Below, in pieces: positions 17,943 through 26,442 of a stretch of 64,000 nt of DNA. Under the pieces are notes generated by a model. That model saw only the letters and a program-made list of their open reading frames with translations, did not search any database and was not told the DNA's origin. Position numbers and translations under genes: made by a program. Position 1 is the first letter of the stretch. Each line of letters begins with the position of its first letter. Origin of the DNA: an uncultured Alphaproteobacteria bacterium (GTDB lineage: Bacteria; Pseudomonadota; Alphaproteobacteria; Rhizobiales; Beijerinckiaceae); the NCBI GenBank assembly GCA_937988775.1, contig CALKHP010000058.1:95565-159564 (forward strand), in the 5' to 3' direction.

Positions 17943-19100
17943 CTAATCCCTAGTGATAAATCTTGCGCGCTCTAACAGTTCATCGAAAGTGATTATTTCT
18001 AACGCCCGAGTGTCGCGACGAAAAAGCTCGAAAGTATCACGTTTAATTGCTGCATCACGCAGATTACTCGACCCGTCAAACTCTGCTCGACTTCCAATCA
18101 CGAGGATCATTTTGGCATCGCGCGTTCTGGCTTCCAACCTGCGCATACCAGACTTATTAAAATGGTCGCCGGATTGAGCGGCGCTCAGCCACTCCGCCTT
18201 CTGCTCAAGGACCTGCGAAACTGCATTTATAAAGTCCGCGCTGAACTGCCACGTGCCTGCGCGACCAGATTTCCGGGGCTGGAATATACATGTGTCTGGC
18301 CGCTTAATTTCAACGAGAACTGTGTAGTCAGTAAAATTCATCAAAAAATCGATGATCGGTTTATTTCGATTATCCGTTCCCGCTGTGCTGACAACCATCT
18401 CTCGATCGAAAAGTCGCATTATCCGATAGTCAAGGCCATAACCAAAGACCCAATTCTGCAATTCAAAAAAACGCTGCCAATCAGCTTCAGCCCAATCGCC
18501 TGCGTCGAGTTGGGCTTCGAACTCCTCCAGAGCCTGCCGACGGCCTAACAGCAAATTAATTTCTTTTGGCGTCAAATCGCTATGGAGCGACCGGAAGAAC
18601 TGTTCGCGCGCAGTTGCGCTGAGCGTCTTTATCCTGTTAATTAGCGCGCGATCTGCAGCATCGGTAATGATCTTAGGACCATCAGAGACGGATATATCCT
18701 CTATCTGAAATCGATCTTCATTCGAAATATCTATAAATTTTATTCGATTCAGAAATTCGACAAGTCGATCGAACTCGCCAGACCTAAATGTGAAGGCGTC
18801 TTTTTCGGATCCTTGGTACCAGCCGCCAGACCGAGACTTAAAGGTCTGCAACGTTACCCTCTTTATTCCGGAATCATCATGGCTAACGAGCGCGGTGACC
18901 TGCGTCTTGCGCTGCTCCCCAGTAAGCCTCAAACATAGCGCTCCCTCCACTTCTCCTAAGACCGCGCGCTCAGTGCCGTCGAATACGGCGTAAGCAAATC
19001 GGCGACGTTGTACGTTAATAGCTCCATGGGTAAAGACCTTACTGAGATAGGTCTTTCCTTCCTTGCGGAGTTCGAAGAATTTTGCGTCGTCGTCACTCAT
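17943..19100 (-). CDS. sduA: Shedu-type anti-phage nuclease (SduA, DUF4263)
   Basis: Single-gene defence protein of 385 residues. The C-terminal DUF4263 nuclease domain (about residues 200-380) has the PD-(D/E)xK elements: the aspartate in PIIDFLMNF and the ExK in VLVEIKRPDT, preceded by FFELQNWVFGYGLDYR. The N-terminal 190 residues are a variable, likely sensor, region (beta-rich, RRRFAYAVFDGTERAVLGEVEG). Shedu proteins nick or degrade DNA upon phage infection. Base composition is visibly more AT-rich than neighbours and codon use includes rare ATA, TTA and AGA-type codons, so the gene is probably acquired. ATG 19100 was chosen; the frame extends upstream without a good start. It is a lone gene, convergent with opgD and divergent from the zinc operon. 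Confidence 0.82.
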   Translation of the reverse strand: MSDDDAKFFELRKEGKTYLSKVFTHGAINVQRRRFAYAVFDGTERAVLGEVEGALCLRLTGEQRKTQVTALVSHDDSGIKRVTLQTFKSRSGGWYQGSEKDAFTFRSGEFDRLVEFLNRIKFIDISNEDRFQIEDISVSDGPKIITDAADRALINRIKTLSATAREQFFRSLHSDLTPKEINLLLGRRQALEEFEAQLDAGDWAEADWQRFFELQNWVFGYGLDYRIMRLFDREMVVSTAGTDNRNKPIIDFLMNFTDYTVLVEIKRPDTCIFQPRKSGRAGTWQFSADFINAVSQVLEQKAEWLSAAQSGDHFNKSGMRRLEARTRDAKMILVIGSRAEFDGSSNLRDAAIKRDTFELFRRDTRALEIITFDELLERARFITRD

Positions 19101-19314
19101 GGACCGTCCGCACCCACCCCTTTCCACTGTTTTCCAGAAGACCACGGCTTGATATTCTGCACAACTCCCGGTTTCGCTTGCTCGACTAGCAAGTCGGAGG
19201 TCTGGCTCCTCCCTTGAGCCGAGCGAAGCCGTGCCCAACGAAAATTAAGTTTCTGCTCGGGGCCAAATCTTCAAACTAAAATACGCGCCCCAAAACACTT
19301 GCCTCGCCCAGAAC

Positions 19315-19327
19315 GTTACATTATATC
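19315..19327. promoter_or_regulatory. Candidate Zur box before the zinc operon
   Basis: GTTACATTATATC lies 28 bp upstream of the first ORF of the zinc transport operon. By eye it agrees at 10 of 13 positions with the palindromic GTTATAATATAAC-type pattern recalled for alphaproteobacterial Zur. The neighbourhood is AT-rich. Assignment rests on this resemblance and on the zinc genes that follow. Confidence 0.35.
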
Positions 19328-19354
19328 ATTCATCATACCTACGAGGCCTCACCC

Positions 19355-19489
19355 ATGTCCATCCGCCAGCACGCCATCGCCGTCGAACCAGCGTTTTCGC
19401 TGCTGCGCTCCTCCGGCGCGGCGCGGCTGGCGATTGCAGCCGGGGCCATCGCCCTGCTGTGGCTGAGCGTGTTCTGGGCGATGCGGTAA
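19355..19489 (+). CDS. 44-residue single-helix membrane peptide heading the zinc operon
   Basis: Too short for most gene finders. The ATG at 19355 is preceded by ACGAGG, and the product has a charged N-terminus (MSIRQHAIAVEP) and one C-terminal transmembrane helix (LAIAAGAIALLWLSVFWAMR). It ends 6 bp before the ATPase gene and shares its strand, so it is most likely co-transcribed. Function is unknown; a small subunit or modulator of the zinc permease is a guess from position only. Confidence 0.5.
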   Translation: MSIRQHAIAVEPAFSLLRSSGAARLAIAAGAIALLWLSVFWAMR

Positions 19490-19495
19490 CATCCG

Positions 19496-20236
19496 ATGCG
19501 CGGCGCGATTCATTTCGACAACCTGACGCTCGGCTATGACCGGCACCCGGCGGTGCATCATCTGTCGGGCCGGATCGAGCCGGGCAGCCTGCTGGCGATC
19601 GTCGGGCCGAACGGGGCCGGCAAGTCGACGCTGTTGAAAGGCATCACCGGCGCGCTGAAACCCCTGCAGGGCCGCGTCGCGTTCGAAAACGTGACGCGCG
19701 CCGATATCGCCTATCTGCCGCAGGCCGCCGATCTCGACCGCTCATTTCCGCTGAGCGTGTTCGATCTGGTCAGCACCGGCAACTGGCGCCGCAGCGGCTT
19801 TTTCGGGCGGCTCAATCGCGACCACCGCGCCCGCATCCATGAGGCGATCGCAGCCGTCGGGCTGACCGGCTTCGAGGCGCGCGCCATCGGCACCCTGTCC
19901 GGCGGCCAGTTGCAGCGCGCGCTGTTCGCGCGGCTGATCGTGCAGGACGCCCGCGTCATCCTGCTCGACGAGCCGTTCACCGCCATCGACGCGAAAACCG
20001 TCGCCGACCTGCTCGCGCTGGTGAAGAACTGGCATGGCGAGGCGCGCACCATCCTCGCCGTGCTGCACGATCTCGACCTGGTGCGCGCGCAGTTTCCCGA
20101 AACGCTGCTGCTCGCCCGCGAGCCGGTCGCCTGGGGCGAGACCGCCATGGTCCTGGCCGCCCACAAGCGCCTTGCCGCGCGCGCCATGATCGAGGCGCCG
20201 GACGACGACGCCGCGCCCTGCACGCGCGCCGCGTGA
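19496..20236 (+). CDS. aztA: Zinc ABC transporter ATP-binding protein (AztA/ZnuC-like)
   Basis: Cytoplasmic ATPase of 246 residues. Walker A GPNGAGKST is at residues 37-45, the signature is LSGGQLQRAL, Walker B is VILLDEPF, and the switch histidine is in AVLHDLD. The N-terminus FDNLTLGYDRHPAVHHLSG is the form I associate with AztA of alphaproteobacterial zinc transporters. Its stop overlaps the permease GTG by 4 bp. A metal-binding AztC/ZnuA protein is not encoded next to it. Confidence 0.82.
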   Translation: MRGAIHFDNLTLGYDRHPAVHHLSGRIEPGSLLAIVGPNGAGKSTLLKGITGALKPLQGRVAFENVTRADIAYLPQAADLDRSFPLSVFDLVSTGNWRRSGFFGRLNRDHRARIHEAIAAVGLTGFEARAIGTLSGGQLQRALFARLIVQDARVILLDEPFTAIDAKTVADLLALVKNWHGEARTILAVLHDLDLVRAQFPETLLLAREPVAWGETAMVLAAHKRLAARAMIEAPDDDAAPCTRAA

Positions 20237-21102
20237 TCCACGCCCTCCTCATCGCGCCGTTCACGGAGCTTGAATTCATGCGCCGCGCGCTGGTCGGCGC
20301 CTGCGCGCTTGCCGTCGGCAGCGGCCCGATCGGCGTCTTCCTGATGCTGCGCCGCATGAGCCTGACGGGCGATGCCATGGCGCATGCCATTCTGCCCGGC
20401 GCCGCGATCGGCTATCTCGTCTCCGGCCTGTCGCTCGGCGCCATGACCGTCGGCGGCATCGCGGCCGGCCTGACCGTGGCGCTGCTCTCCGGGCTGGTCG
20501 CGCGCGTCACGCCTTTGCGCGAGGATGCCTCGATGGCCGCCTTCTACCTGATCTCGCTGGCGCTCGGCGTCACCATCGTCTCGCTGCGCGGCTCGAATGT
20601 CGACCTGCTGCATGTACTGTTCGGCTCGGTGCTGGCACTCGACGATGCCACGCTCCTGCTGCTCGCCGGCGTCGCCAGCCTGTCGACGCTGGTGCTGGCG
20701 CTGATCCTGAGACCGCTGATCCTCGATTGCGTCGATCCCGGCTTCCTGCGCTCGGTCAGCCGCGCCGGCCTGCCGGTGCACCTGATCTTCGTGACGCTGG
20801 TCGTGCTCAACCTCGTCGCCGGCTTCCATGCGCTCGGCACGCTGCTCTCGGTCGGGCTGATGATGCTGCCGGCCGTCAGCGCCAGGTTCTGGAGCGAGGA
20901 CATCACCGCGATGATGGCGCTGTCGGTTCTGTTCGGCATGCTGGCAAGCGCGGCCGGGCTGCTCGCCTCCTACCATCTCGGCCTGCCGAGCGGCCCGGCG
21001 ATCATCCTGGCGGCCGGCATCATCTGCTGCCTGTCGGTGCTCGCCGGCCGGCGCGACGGGCTGTTGCTGCGGCTCCTGCCTGCGCGCCACCGCACGGCTT
21101 GA
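20233..21102 (+). CDS. aztB: Zinc ABC transporter permease (AztB/ZnuB-like)
   Basis: Inner-membrane permease of 289 residues, ABC-3 family (metal type), with about eight helices. Family features include RMSLTGDAMAHAILPGAAIGYLVSG near the second helix, the ISLALGVTIVSLRGSNVDLLHVLFGSVLALDD core, and a conserved VGLMMLPAVSARFW region. The GTG at 20233 overlaps the ATPase stop. With the ATPase it forms a high-affinity Zn2+ (possibly Mn2+) importer needing a periplasmic binding protein encoded elsewhere. Confidence 0.85.
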   Translation: MIHALLIAPFTELEFMRRALVGACALAVGSGPIGVFLMLRRMSLTGDAMAHAILPGAAIGYLVSGLSLGAMTVGGIAAGLTVALLSGLVARVTPLREDASMAAFYLISLALGVTIVSLRGSNVDLLHVLFGSVLALDDATLLLLAGVASLSTLVLALILRPLILDCVDPGFLRSVSRAGLPVHLIFVTLVVLNLVAGFHALGTLLSVGLMMLPAVSARFWSEDITAMMALSVLFGMLASAAGLLASYHLGLPSGPAIILAAGIICCLSVLAGRRDGLLLRLLPARHRTA

Positions 21103-21198
21103 TAGCGTTTTTGCGCCGACGGCCTTCAAAGCCGGCGCCGGATGATTATAACCCACCATAGCGACCGCGCGCCCGGCGCGCCGGATTGGAGGCTTTTC

Positions 21199-22158
21199 AT
21201 GAGCGACAAAATCCCTGTCACCGTACTCACCGGCTATCTCGGCGCCGGCAAGACCACCCTGCTCAACCGCATCCTCACCGAGCAGCACGGCAAGAAATAC
21301 GCCGTGATCGTCAACGAATTCGGCGAGGTCGGCATCGACAACGAGTTGGTGGTCGGCGCCGACGAGGAAGTCTTCGAGATGAATAACGGCTGCATCTGCT
21401 GCACCGTGCGCGGCGACCTGATCCGCATCATCGAGGGGTTGATGAAGCGCAAGGGCCGCTTCGACGCGATCATCATCGAGACGACCGGCCTCGCCGATCC
21501 CGCGCCCGTGGCGCAGACCTTCTTCGTCGACCAGGACGTGCAGGACAATGCCCGGCTCGACGCCGTCGTCACCGTGGCCGACGCGAAATGGCTCTCGGCC
21601 CGGCTCAAGGACGCGCCGGAAGCCAAGAACCAGATCGCCTTCGCCGACGTCATCCTGCTCAACAAGGTCGATCTCGTCACGCCCAAGGAACTCGACGAGG
21701 TCGAGGCGCGCATCCGCGCCATCAACCCCTATGCCACCATCCACCGCACCGAGCGCTCGCAGGTCGCCCTCGACGCCATCCTCAATCGCGGCGCCTTCGA
21801 TCTCGAGCGTGTGCTGGAACTGGAGCCCGCCTTCCTCGAGGAGGACAACCACCATCATGACGAGCACATGCAGTCGGTGGCGCTGAAAATCCCCGGTGAT
21901 GTCGATCCGGAGAAGTTCATGCCGTGGGTCAATGAGCTGGTGCAGCGCGATGGGCCGAACATCCTGCGCTCGAAGGGCATCCTCGCCTTCAAGGACGAGC
22001 CGAAGCGCTTCGTCTTCCAGGGCGTGCACATGATCCTCGACGGCGATCTGCAGCGCGACTGGCGCGCCGACGAGAAGCGCGAATCGAAGATCGTCTTCAT
22101 CGGCCGCGACCTGAAGCTCGACGAGATCAGGGCGGGCTTCATGGCCTGCGCCGCCTGA
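21199..22158 (+). CDS. COG0523/CobW-family GTPase, zinc-linked metallochaperone
   Basis: G3E-family GTPase of 319 residues. Walker A GYLGAGKTT is at 12-20, the metal-site CxCC is in NNGCICCTVRG (C65, C67, C68), and NKVDL is the base-specificity motif. A His-rich loop EEDNHHHDEHM near residue 215 precedes the CobW_C domain. The family uses GTP to deliver zinc to client proteins under limitation (ZigA/ZNG1 type). The ATG at 21199 has TTGGAGG upstream. The gene stands between the zinc permease and the WD40 gene with a 1-bp overlap to the latter, so zinc rather than cobalamin work is favoured. Confidence 0.88.
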   Translation: MSDKIPVTVLTGYLGAGKTTLLNRILTEQHGKKYAVIVNEFGEVGIDNELVVGADEEVFEMNNGCICCTVRGDLIRIIEGLMKRKGRFDAIIIETTGLADPAPVAQTFFVDQDVQDNARLDAVVTVADAKWLSARLKDAPEAKNQIAFADVILLNKVDLVTPKELDEVEARIRAINPYATIHRTERSQVALDAILNRGAFDLERVLELEPAFLEEDNHHHDEHMQSVALKIPGDVDPEKFMPWVNELVQRDGPNILRSKGILAFKDEPKRFVFQGVHMILDGDLQRDWRADEKRESKIVFIGRDLKLDEIRAGFMACAA

Positions 22159-23156
22159 TGAACACGCAAAGCGCGGCGACCTCGCTCACGGACAGCGTCG
22201 CGCCACTCGAGGCCGGCGCCCATGTCATCGCCGCCGGCTTCCTGCGCGAGGCCCCCGTCCTCGTCACCGGCGATGGCGACGTGCTGATCGCCGGCACACG
22301 CCACCAGATCGGCGCCGATGCGGCGCTCGTCGCCAAGCTCGCAGCCGATGCGATCATCCTCGGCGACGATCGCGGCCGCATCCTGCGCATCGGCGCGGAT
22401 GGCACGCAGGCGGCGCTCGCCGATGAGAAGGGGCGCTGGATCGATGCGCTCGCGCTCGGCCCCGATGGCGCCATCGCCTGGTCATGCGGCAAGCGCGTCG
22501 TGGCGCGCGACGGCAAGGGCAAGGTGAAGGAACTGGCCGCCGTCAGCACCTCGCAGGGCCTGGCTTTCCGCCCGAAAGGCTATCAGCTCGCCATCGCCCA
22601 GAATGGCGGCGCCCTGCTGTGGATGCCCAACACCGAGGCCCCTCCCGACAAGCTCGACTGGAAGGGCTCGCATCTCGACATCACCTGGTCGCCCGATGCG
22701 CGTTTCGTCATCACCTCGATGCAGGAAAACGCCCTGCATGGCTGGCGCCTGCCCGAGAAGCAGCACATGCGCATGTCGGGTTACCCGGCCAAGTCGCGGT
22801 CGCTGTCCTGGAGCCATGACGGCAACTGGCTGGCAACGAGCGGGGCCGATGCCTGCATCGTGTGGCCGTTCGGCAGCAAGGAAGGCCCGATGGGCAAGGC
22901 GCCGCGCGAATGCGGCGTGCGCCCGACCAGGGTCAGCGCGGTCGCCTGCCATCCGGGCTCGCTCGTCATCGCCATCGGCTACGAGGATGGCTGCATCCTG
23001 ATCTGCCGCCTGACCGATGCCTCCGAACTGCTGGTCAGGCCGCCCGAGCGCGACCGGCCGCGCGACAGCGTCACGGCGCTCACCTGGGACGCCAAGGGCA
23101 AGCGGCTGGTGTTCGGCACGGCGGAAGGCGCGGCGGGCGTGCTGACCTTGCCCTGA
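22158..23156 (+). CDS. WD40-repeat beta-propeller protein of the zinc operon
   Basis: Cytoplasmic protein of 332 residues with repeated beta-propeller strands, for example DITWSPDARFVITSMQENALHGW, LSWSHDGNWLATSGADACIVW and LTWDAKGKRLVFGTAEGAAGVL (each given in part). No signal peptide is present. The ATG overlaps the GTPase stop as TGATG, so expression is coupled. WD40 proteins often follow COG0523 genes in Rhizobiales, but their role is not established; a scaffold for zinc transfer is a position-based guess. Confidence 0.8.
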   Translation: MNTQSAATSLTDSVAPLEAGAHVIAAGFLREAPVLVTGDGDVLIAGTRHQIGADAALVAKLAADAIILGDDRGRILRIGADGTQAALADEKGRWIDALALGPDGAIAWSCGKRVVARDGKGKVKELAAVSTSQGLAFRPKGYQLAIAQNGGALLWMPNTEAPPDKLDWKGSHLDITWSPDARFVITSMQENALHGWRLPEKQHMRMSGYPAKSRSLSWSHDGNWLATSGADACIVWPFGSKEGPMGKAPRECGVRPTRVSAVACHPGSLVIAIGYEDGCILICRLTDASELLVRPPERDRPRDSVTALTWDAKGKRLVFGTAEGAAGVLTLP

Positions 23157-23168
23157 CAGGGGGATGCC

Positions 23169-23435
23169 ATGTGGAAGCGCTTTCTCGGCGGCACGCCGCC
23201 CGATCGTGTCGCGACCGCGCGGATCAAAACGCTGGCGCTCGGCGTTCTGCCAGTGGGCGTCTCGGTCGCGGTCAACGAGATCGTGTGCCGTGATCCCGGC
23301 TGCCCCGGCACGGAAACCGTCATCCTGGTGATGCGCGCCGGCGCCCGCACCGTCGCGGTCAAGATCCAGAAGGAGGCGGCCACGGTCAGCGAGGACGATG
23401 TGCGCGCGGCGTTCGCCGACCTGTGCCTTGCCTGA
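23169..23435 (+). CDS. Conserved hypothetical protein with CxDPxCPGxET motif
   Basis: 88 residues. A basic N-terminus (MWKRFLGG) is followed by a compact alpha/beta region containing VNEIVCRDPGCPGTETVILVM and ending in an acidic helix (SEDDVRAAFADLC). Two closely spaced cysteines flank DPG. The start ATG at 23169 is 12 bp after the WD40 stop, so it may be the last gene of the zinc operon. Proteins of this shape occur in Rhizobiales; I do not know a function. Confidence 0.72.
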   Translation: MWKRFLGGTPPDRVATARIKTLALGVLPVGVSVAVNEIVCRDPGCPGTETVILVMRAGARTVAVKIQKEAATVSEDDVRAAFADLCLA

Positions 23436-23554
23436 CACCCGGCCGGAATCGGCGCTGCTTGCGGTGACGCAAACATGTCTGGCGCCGCCTCTGCTATAGT
23501 AGCGAATGCAGGAGGCCACCGCGTGCGATCGCGCCTCGACCATGGGAGACGAAA

Positions 23555-24262
23555 ATGAACGTCGCAGACATCATGACGAGCCCGGTTCTGGCGCTTCGGC
23601 CGGGCGCCTCGGTCACCGATGCCGCCCGGCTGATGCTGACGCATCAGGTCAGCGGCCTGCCGGTGATCGCGGAAGACGGCACGCTGGCCGGCATTGTCAG
23701 CGAAGGCGACTTTTTGCGCCGCAGCGAATTGGGCACCGAGCGCAAGCATTCCGGCTGGCTCGAATTCCTCGTCAGCCCCGGCCAGGCGGCCGAGGAATAC
23801 ACCCACGCCCATGGCCGCAAGGTTGAGCAGATCATGCGGCGCGACGTCGTTACCACGACGCCGCAGGCGAGCCTCGAGGAGGTCGTCGAGTTGATGAGTT
23901 CGCGCGGCGTCAAGCGCCTGCCGGTGATCGATGGCGGCAAGGTCGTCGGCATCGTCGCCCGCTCGGACCTGATGCGGGCGATGCTGCGCGTCCTGCCGCG
24001 CGGCAGCGCCGCCCATTCGCATGACGAGCGCATCCGCGGCGAGATCCTGGCCGAATTCGCCAACCAGTCCTGGGCCAGCAACGGCGCCATCCGCGTCAAG
24101 GTCGACAAGGGCGTGGTCGAACTGTCCGGCACGATTTTCGACGAGCGCATTCGCGATGCGGCGCGCGTCGTGGCGGAGAATATTGCCGGCGTCACCGATG
24201 TCGTCGACCGGATCACCTGGGTCGAGCCGATCTCCGGCATGTTGATGACGGCGCCGATATAG
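23555..24262 (+). CDS. CBS-pair and BON domain protein
   Basis: Cytoplasmic protein of 235 residues. Two CBS motifs (DIMTSPVLALRPGASVTDAARLM at 5-27 and QIMRRDVVTTTP...VVELMSSRGVKRLPV at about 92-127) form an adenine-nucleotide-binding Bateman module. They are followed by a C-terminal BON domain (about 150-222; IRVKVDKGVVELSGTIFDERIRDAARVVAENI in part). Such CBS-BON proteins are frequent stress-associated regulators in rhizobia, with no fixed target. The ATG at 23555 follows GGGAGACG. Confidence 0.87.
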   Translation: MNVADIMTSPVLALRPGASVTDAARLMLTHQVSGLPVIAEDGTLAGIVSEGDFLRRSELGTERKHSGWLEFLVSPGQAAEEYTHAHGRKVEQIMRRDVVTTTPQASLEEVVELMSSRGVKRLPVIDGGKVVGIVARSDLMRAMLRVLPRGSAAHSHDERIRGEILAEFANQSWASNGAIRVKVDKGVVELSGTIFDERIRDAARVVAENIAGVTDVVDRITWVEPISGMLMTAPI

Positions 24263-24322
24263 AGGCTTCCCGCCGGCGCAACGGCGCGGGGCCGAACCGA
24301 TCGCCCTGACCGGGAGAGAGCA

Positions 24323-24811
24323 ATGATCCTGCGGCCCGTGATCCTGATCTTCTGCCTGCTCGTCGGCGTGGCGGCGTCGCAACTGCCGGAATTCGCCCAG
24401 CAATACCGCCAGCGCCTCGCCGGCGCGATCGACGAGTTGACCCGCATCGTCGACCGCTTCAACGCTGACGCCACGGCCGAGGGCCTGACGCAGGATCAGG
24501 CGCTCGAGCGCTACCGGCTCTCCGATGACACGTTCCTGCGCCGGCGCGGTGGCAGCGCCGCCGAGATCATCGCCCGGCGCGACCGCCTGATGGCGCAGCA
24601 GCAGGATTTGTCCGGCGCGCCGGTGCTGCGCATCGCACCGGTCGTCGCGCATCTTGATTCCGAGCTTGCCCGCCGCACCCTGACCGATTTCGAGCCGGCG
24701 GTGCCGACGACCATCGAGGGAGCCGCCTTCGGTGGCGCGGGCCTGATCGTCGGCCGCCTGCTCGCCTCGCTGCTCGGCCTGTCCTCACGCCGCCGGCGCA
24801 GAACCGCTTGA
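24323..24811 (+). CDS. DUF2937-like membrane protein
   Basis: 162 residues. An N-terminal hydrophobic helix (PVILIFCLLVGVAASQLPEFAQQYRQRL, in part) is followed by a long charged helical region and a C-terminal glycine-rich hydrophobic segment ending in SSRRRRRTA. The QLPEFAQQYRQRL start and overall layout match DUF2937. The ATG at 24323 follows GGGAGAGAG. It is convergent with the homospermidine synthase gene, only 10 bp away. Function unknown. Confidence 0.72.
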   Translation: MILRPVILIFCLLVGVAASQLPEFAQQYRQRLAGAIDELTRIVDRFNADATAEGLTQDQALERYRLSDDTFLRRRGGSAAEIIARRDRLMAQQQDLSGAPVLRIAPVVAHLDSELARRTLTDFEPAVPTTIEGAAFGGAGLIVGRLLASLLGLSSRRRRRTA

Positions 24812-24821
24812 CGACCTGAGC

Positions 24822-26267
24822 CTACCGCACCAGCACGTTGCGGAACTGCCACGGGTCGTCAGTGTCGATATCCTCGGGGAAGAAGCCCGGCCGGCCCTCG
24901 AGCGGCGTCCAGTCGGTGTAATGGCCGGTCAACGGTCCGAGATAGGGCTGCTGGATTTGCAGGCAGCGATGGAAGTCGATCTCGTCGGTATCGACAATGC
25001 CGGCATTGGGGTTTTCGAGCGCCCACACCATGCCGGCGAGGATCGCCGAGGTCACTTGCAGGCCGGTGGCGTTCTGCGACGGCGCGAGGCGGCGCGTCTC
25101 CTCGATCGAGAGCTGCGAACCATACCAGTAGGCGTTCCTGGCATGGCCATAGAGCAGCACGCCGAGTTCGTCGATGCCGTCGACGATCTCGTCCTCGCTC
25201 AGGATATGCAGGGTTTCCTGCGGCCGACCGGCACGGCCGAACATCTCGTGCAGCGACAGCACCGCATCATTGGCCGGATGATAGGCATAGTGGCAGGTCG
25301 GCCGGTACACCGCCTTGTCGCCCTCGCGCACGGTGAAGAAATCCGCGAGCGAAATCGCCTCGTTATGCGTCACCAGGAAGCCGTATTGCGGCCCCGGCGT
25401 CGGGCACCAGCTGCGCACGCGCGTCTCGGCGCCGGCCTGCAGCAGATAGATGCCAGCCTGGCAGCCGGTGTCATGCGCGCGGGCGTTGTCAGGCAACCAT
25501 TTCTCATGCGTGCCCCAGCCAAGCTCGGAGGGTTGCAGCCCTTCGGCGATGAAGCCCTCGACCGACCAGGTGTTGACGAACACCTCCGGCGGCTTCGGCA
25601 GCTTGGCGCGCTGCGTATCGCGCTCGGCGACGTGGATGCCCTTCACGCCGGTCTTCTGCATCAGCTTCGCCCAGTCAGCCCGGCTCTTCGGCTCGTCGAA
25701 GGCGAGGCCAAGATCGGAGGCGACATTGAGCAGCGCCTGCTTGACGAGCCAGGACACCATGCCCGGATTGGCGCCGCAGCACGAAACGGAGGTGGTGGCG
25801 CCCGCCGGGCGCGCATGCTTGGCGGCCAGCGTCATCTCGCGCAGCGCGTAGTTCGAGCGCGCCTCCGGCCCCTTGCTGTTGTCGAAATAGAAGCCGAGCC
25901 ACGGCTCGTTCACCGTGTCGATATAAAGCGCGCCGATCTGCGCGCAGAACTCCATCAGATCGACCGAGCCGGTATCGACCGAGACGTTGACACAGAAACC
26001 CTGGCCGCCGCCGGCCGTGAGCAACGGCCCGAGCATGTCCTTGTAGTTTTCGCGCGTCACCGCCTCATGCACGAAACGGATGCCGCGCGCGTCGAGGATG
26101 CCGCGATCCTTGTCCTCGGGATCGATGACCACGAGACGCGCCTTGTCGAACTTGAAATGGCGTTCGATCAAAGGCAGCAGGCCCTTGCCGATCGAGCCGA
26201 AGCCGATCATCACGATCGGGCCGCTGATCGTGCCGTGCACGGGCCAGGCTTGGTCGGATGAGGTCAT
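24822..26267 (-). CDS. hss: Homospermidine synthase
   Basis: NAD-dependent enzyme of 481 residues that joins two putrescines to make sym-homospermidine, the main polyamine of many rhizobia. A Rossmann start VMIGFGSIGKGLLPLIERHF lies at residues 19-38. Family blocks VNVSVDTGSVDLMEFC, YIDTVNEPWLGFYFDN and VSCCGANPGMVSWLVKQALL follow. The ATG at 26267 is used. It is the third gene reading left from the ornithine decarboxylase (which supplies putrescine) and the GNAT gene, so the pathway is complete here from ornithine. Confidence 0.92.
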   Translation of the reverse strand: MTSSDQAWPVHGTISGPIVMIGFGSIGKGLLPLIERHFKFDKARLVVIDPEDKDRGILDARGIRFVHEAVTRENYKDMLGPLLTAGGGQGFCVNVSVDTGSVDLMEFCAQIGALYIDTVNEPWLGFYFDNSKGPEARSNYALREMTLAAKHARPAGATTSVSCCGANPGMVSWLVKQALLNVASDLGLAFDEPKSRADWAKLMQKTGVKGIHVAERDTQRAKLPKPPEVFVNTWSVEGFIAEGLQPSELGWGTHEKWLPDNARAHDTGCQAGIYLLQAGAETRVRSWCPTPGPQYGFLVTHNEAISLADFFTVREGDKAVYRPTCHYAYHPANDAVLSLHEMFGRAGRPQETLHILSEDEIVDGIDELGVLLYGHARNAYWYGSQLSIEETRRLAPSQNATGLQVTSAILAGMVWALENPNAGIVDTDEIDFHRCLQIQQPYLGPLTGHYTDWTPLEGRPGFFPEDIDTDDPWQFRNVLVR

Positions 26268-26442
26268 GAAAATACTCCCGTCGGTGCGGATTGAAGAAAA
26301 TCAGCACGCGACGCGGCCGAAAGATGAAGGGTGGAAACGGCGGCCCGACAGCGAGTCCGGCCCGGCGAACGCCGTTCCGGATGCTGGTTCAGCCGGGCTA
26401 CGGTGACAGGATGCTGCGCGTCTGTGTCACCGTTGGCCGCCT

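Noticed and set aside
19711..22029. A 772-codon minus-strand open frame opposite the zinc genes
   Set aside because: Antisense to ATPase, permease and GTPase genes with intact motifs; no start signal or domain.
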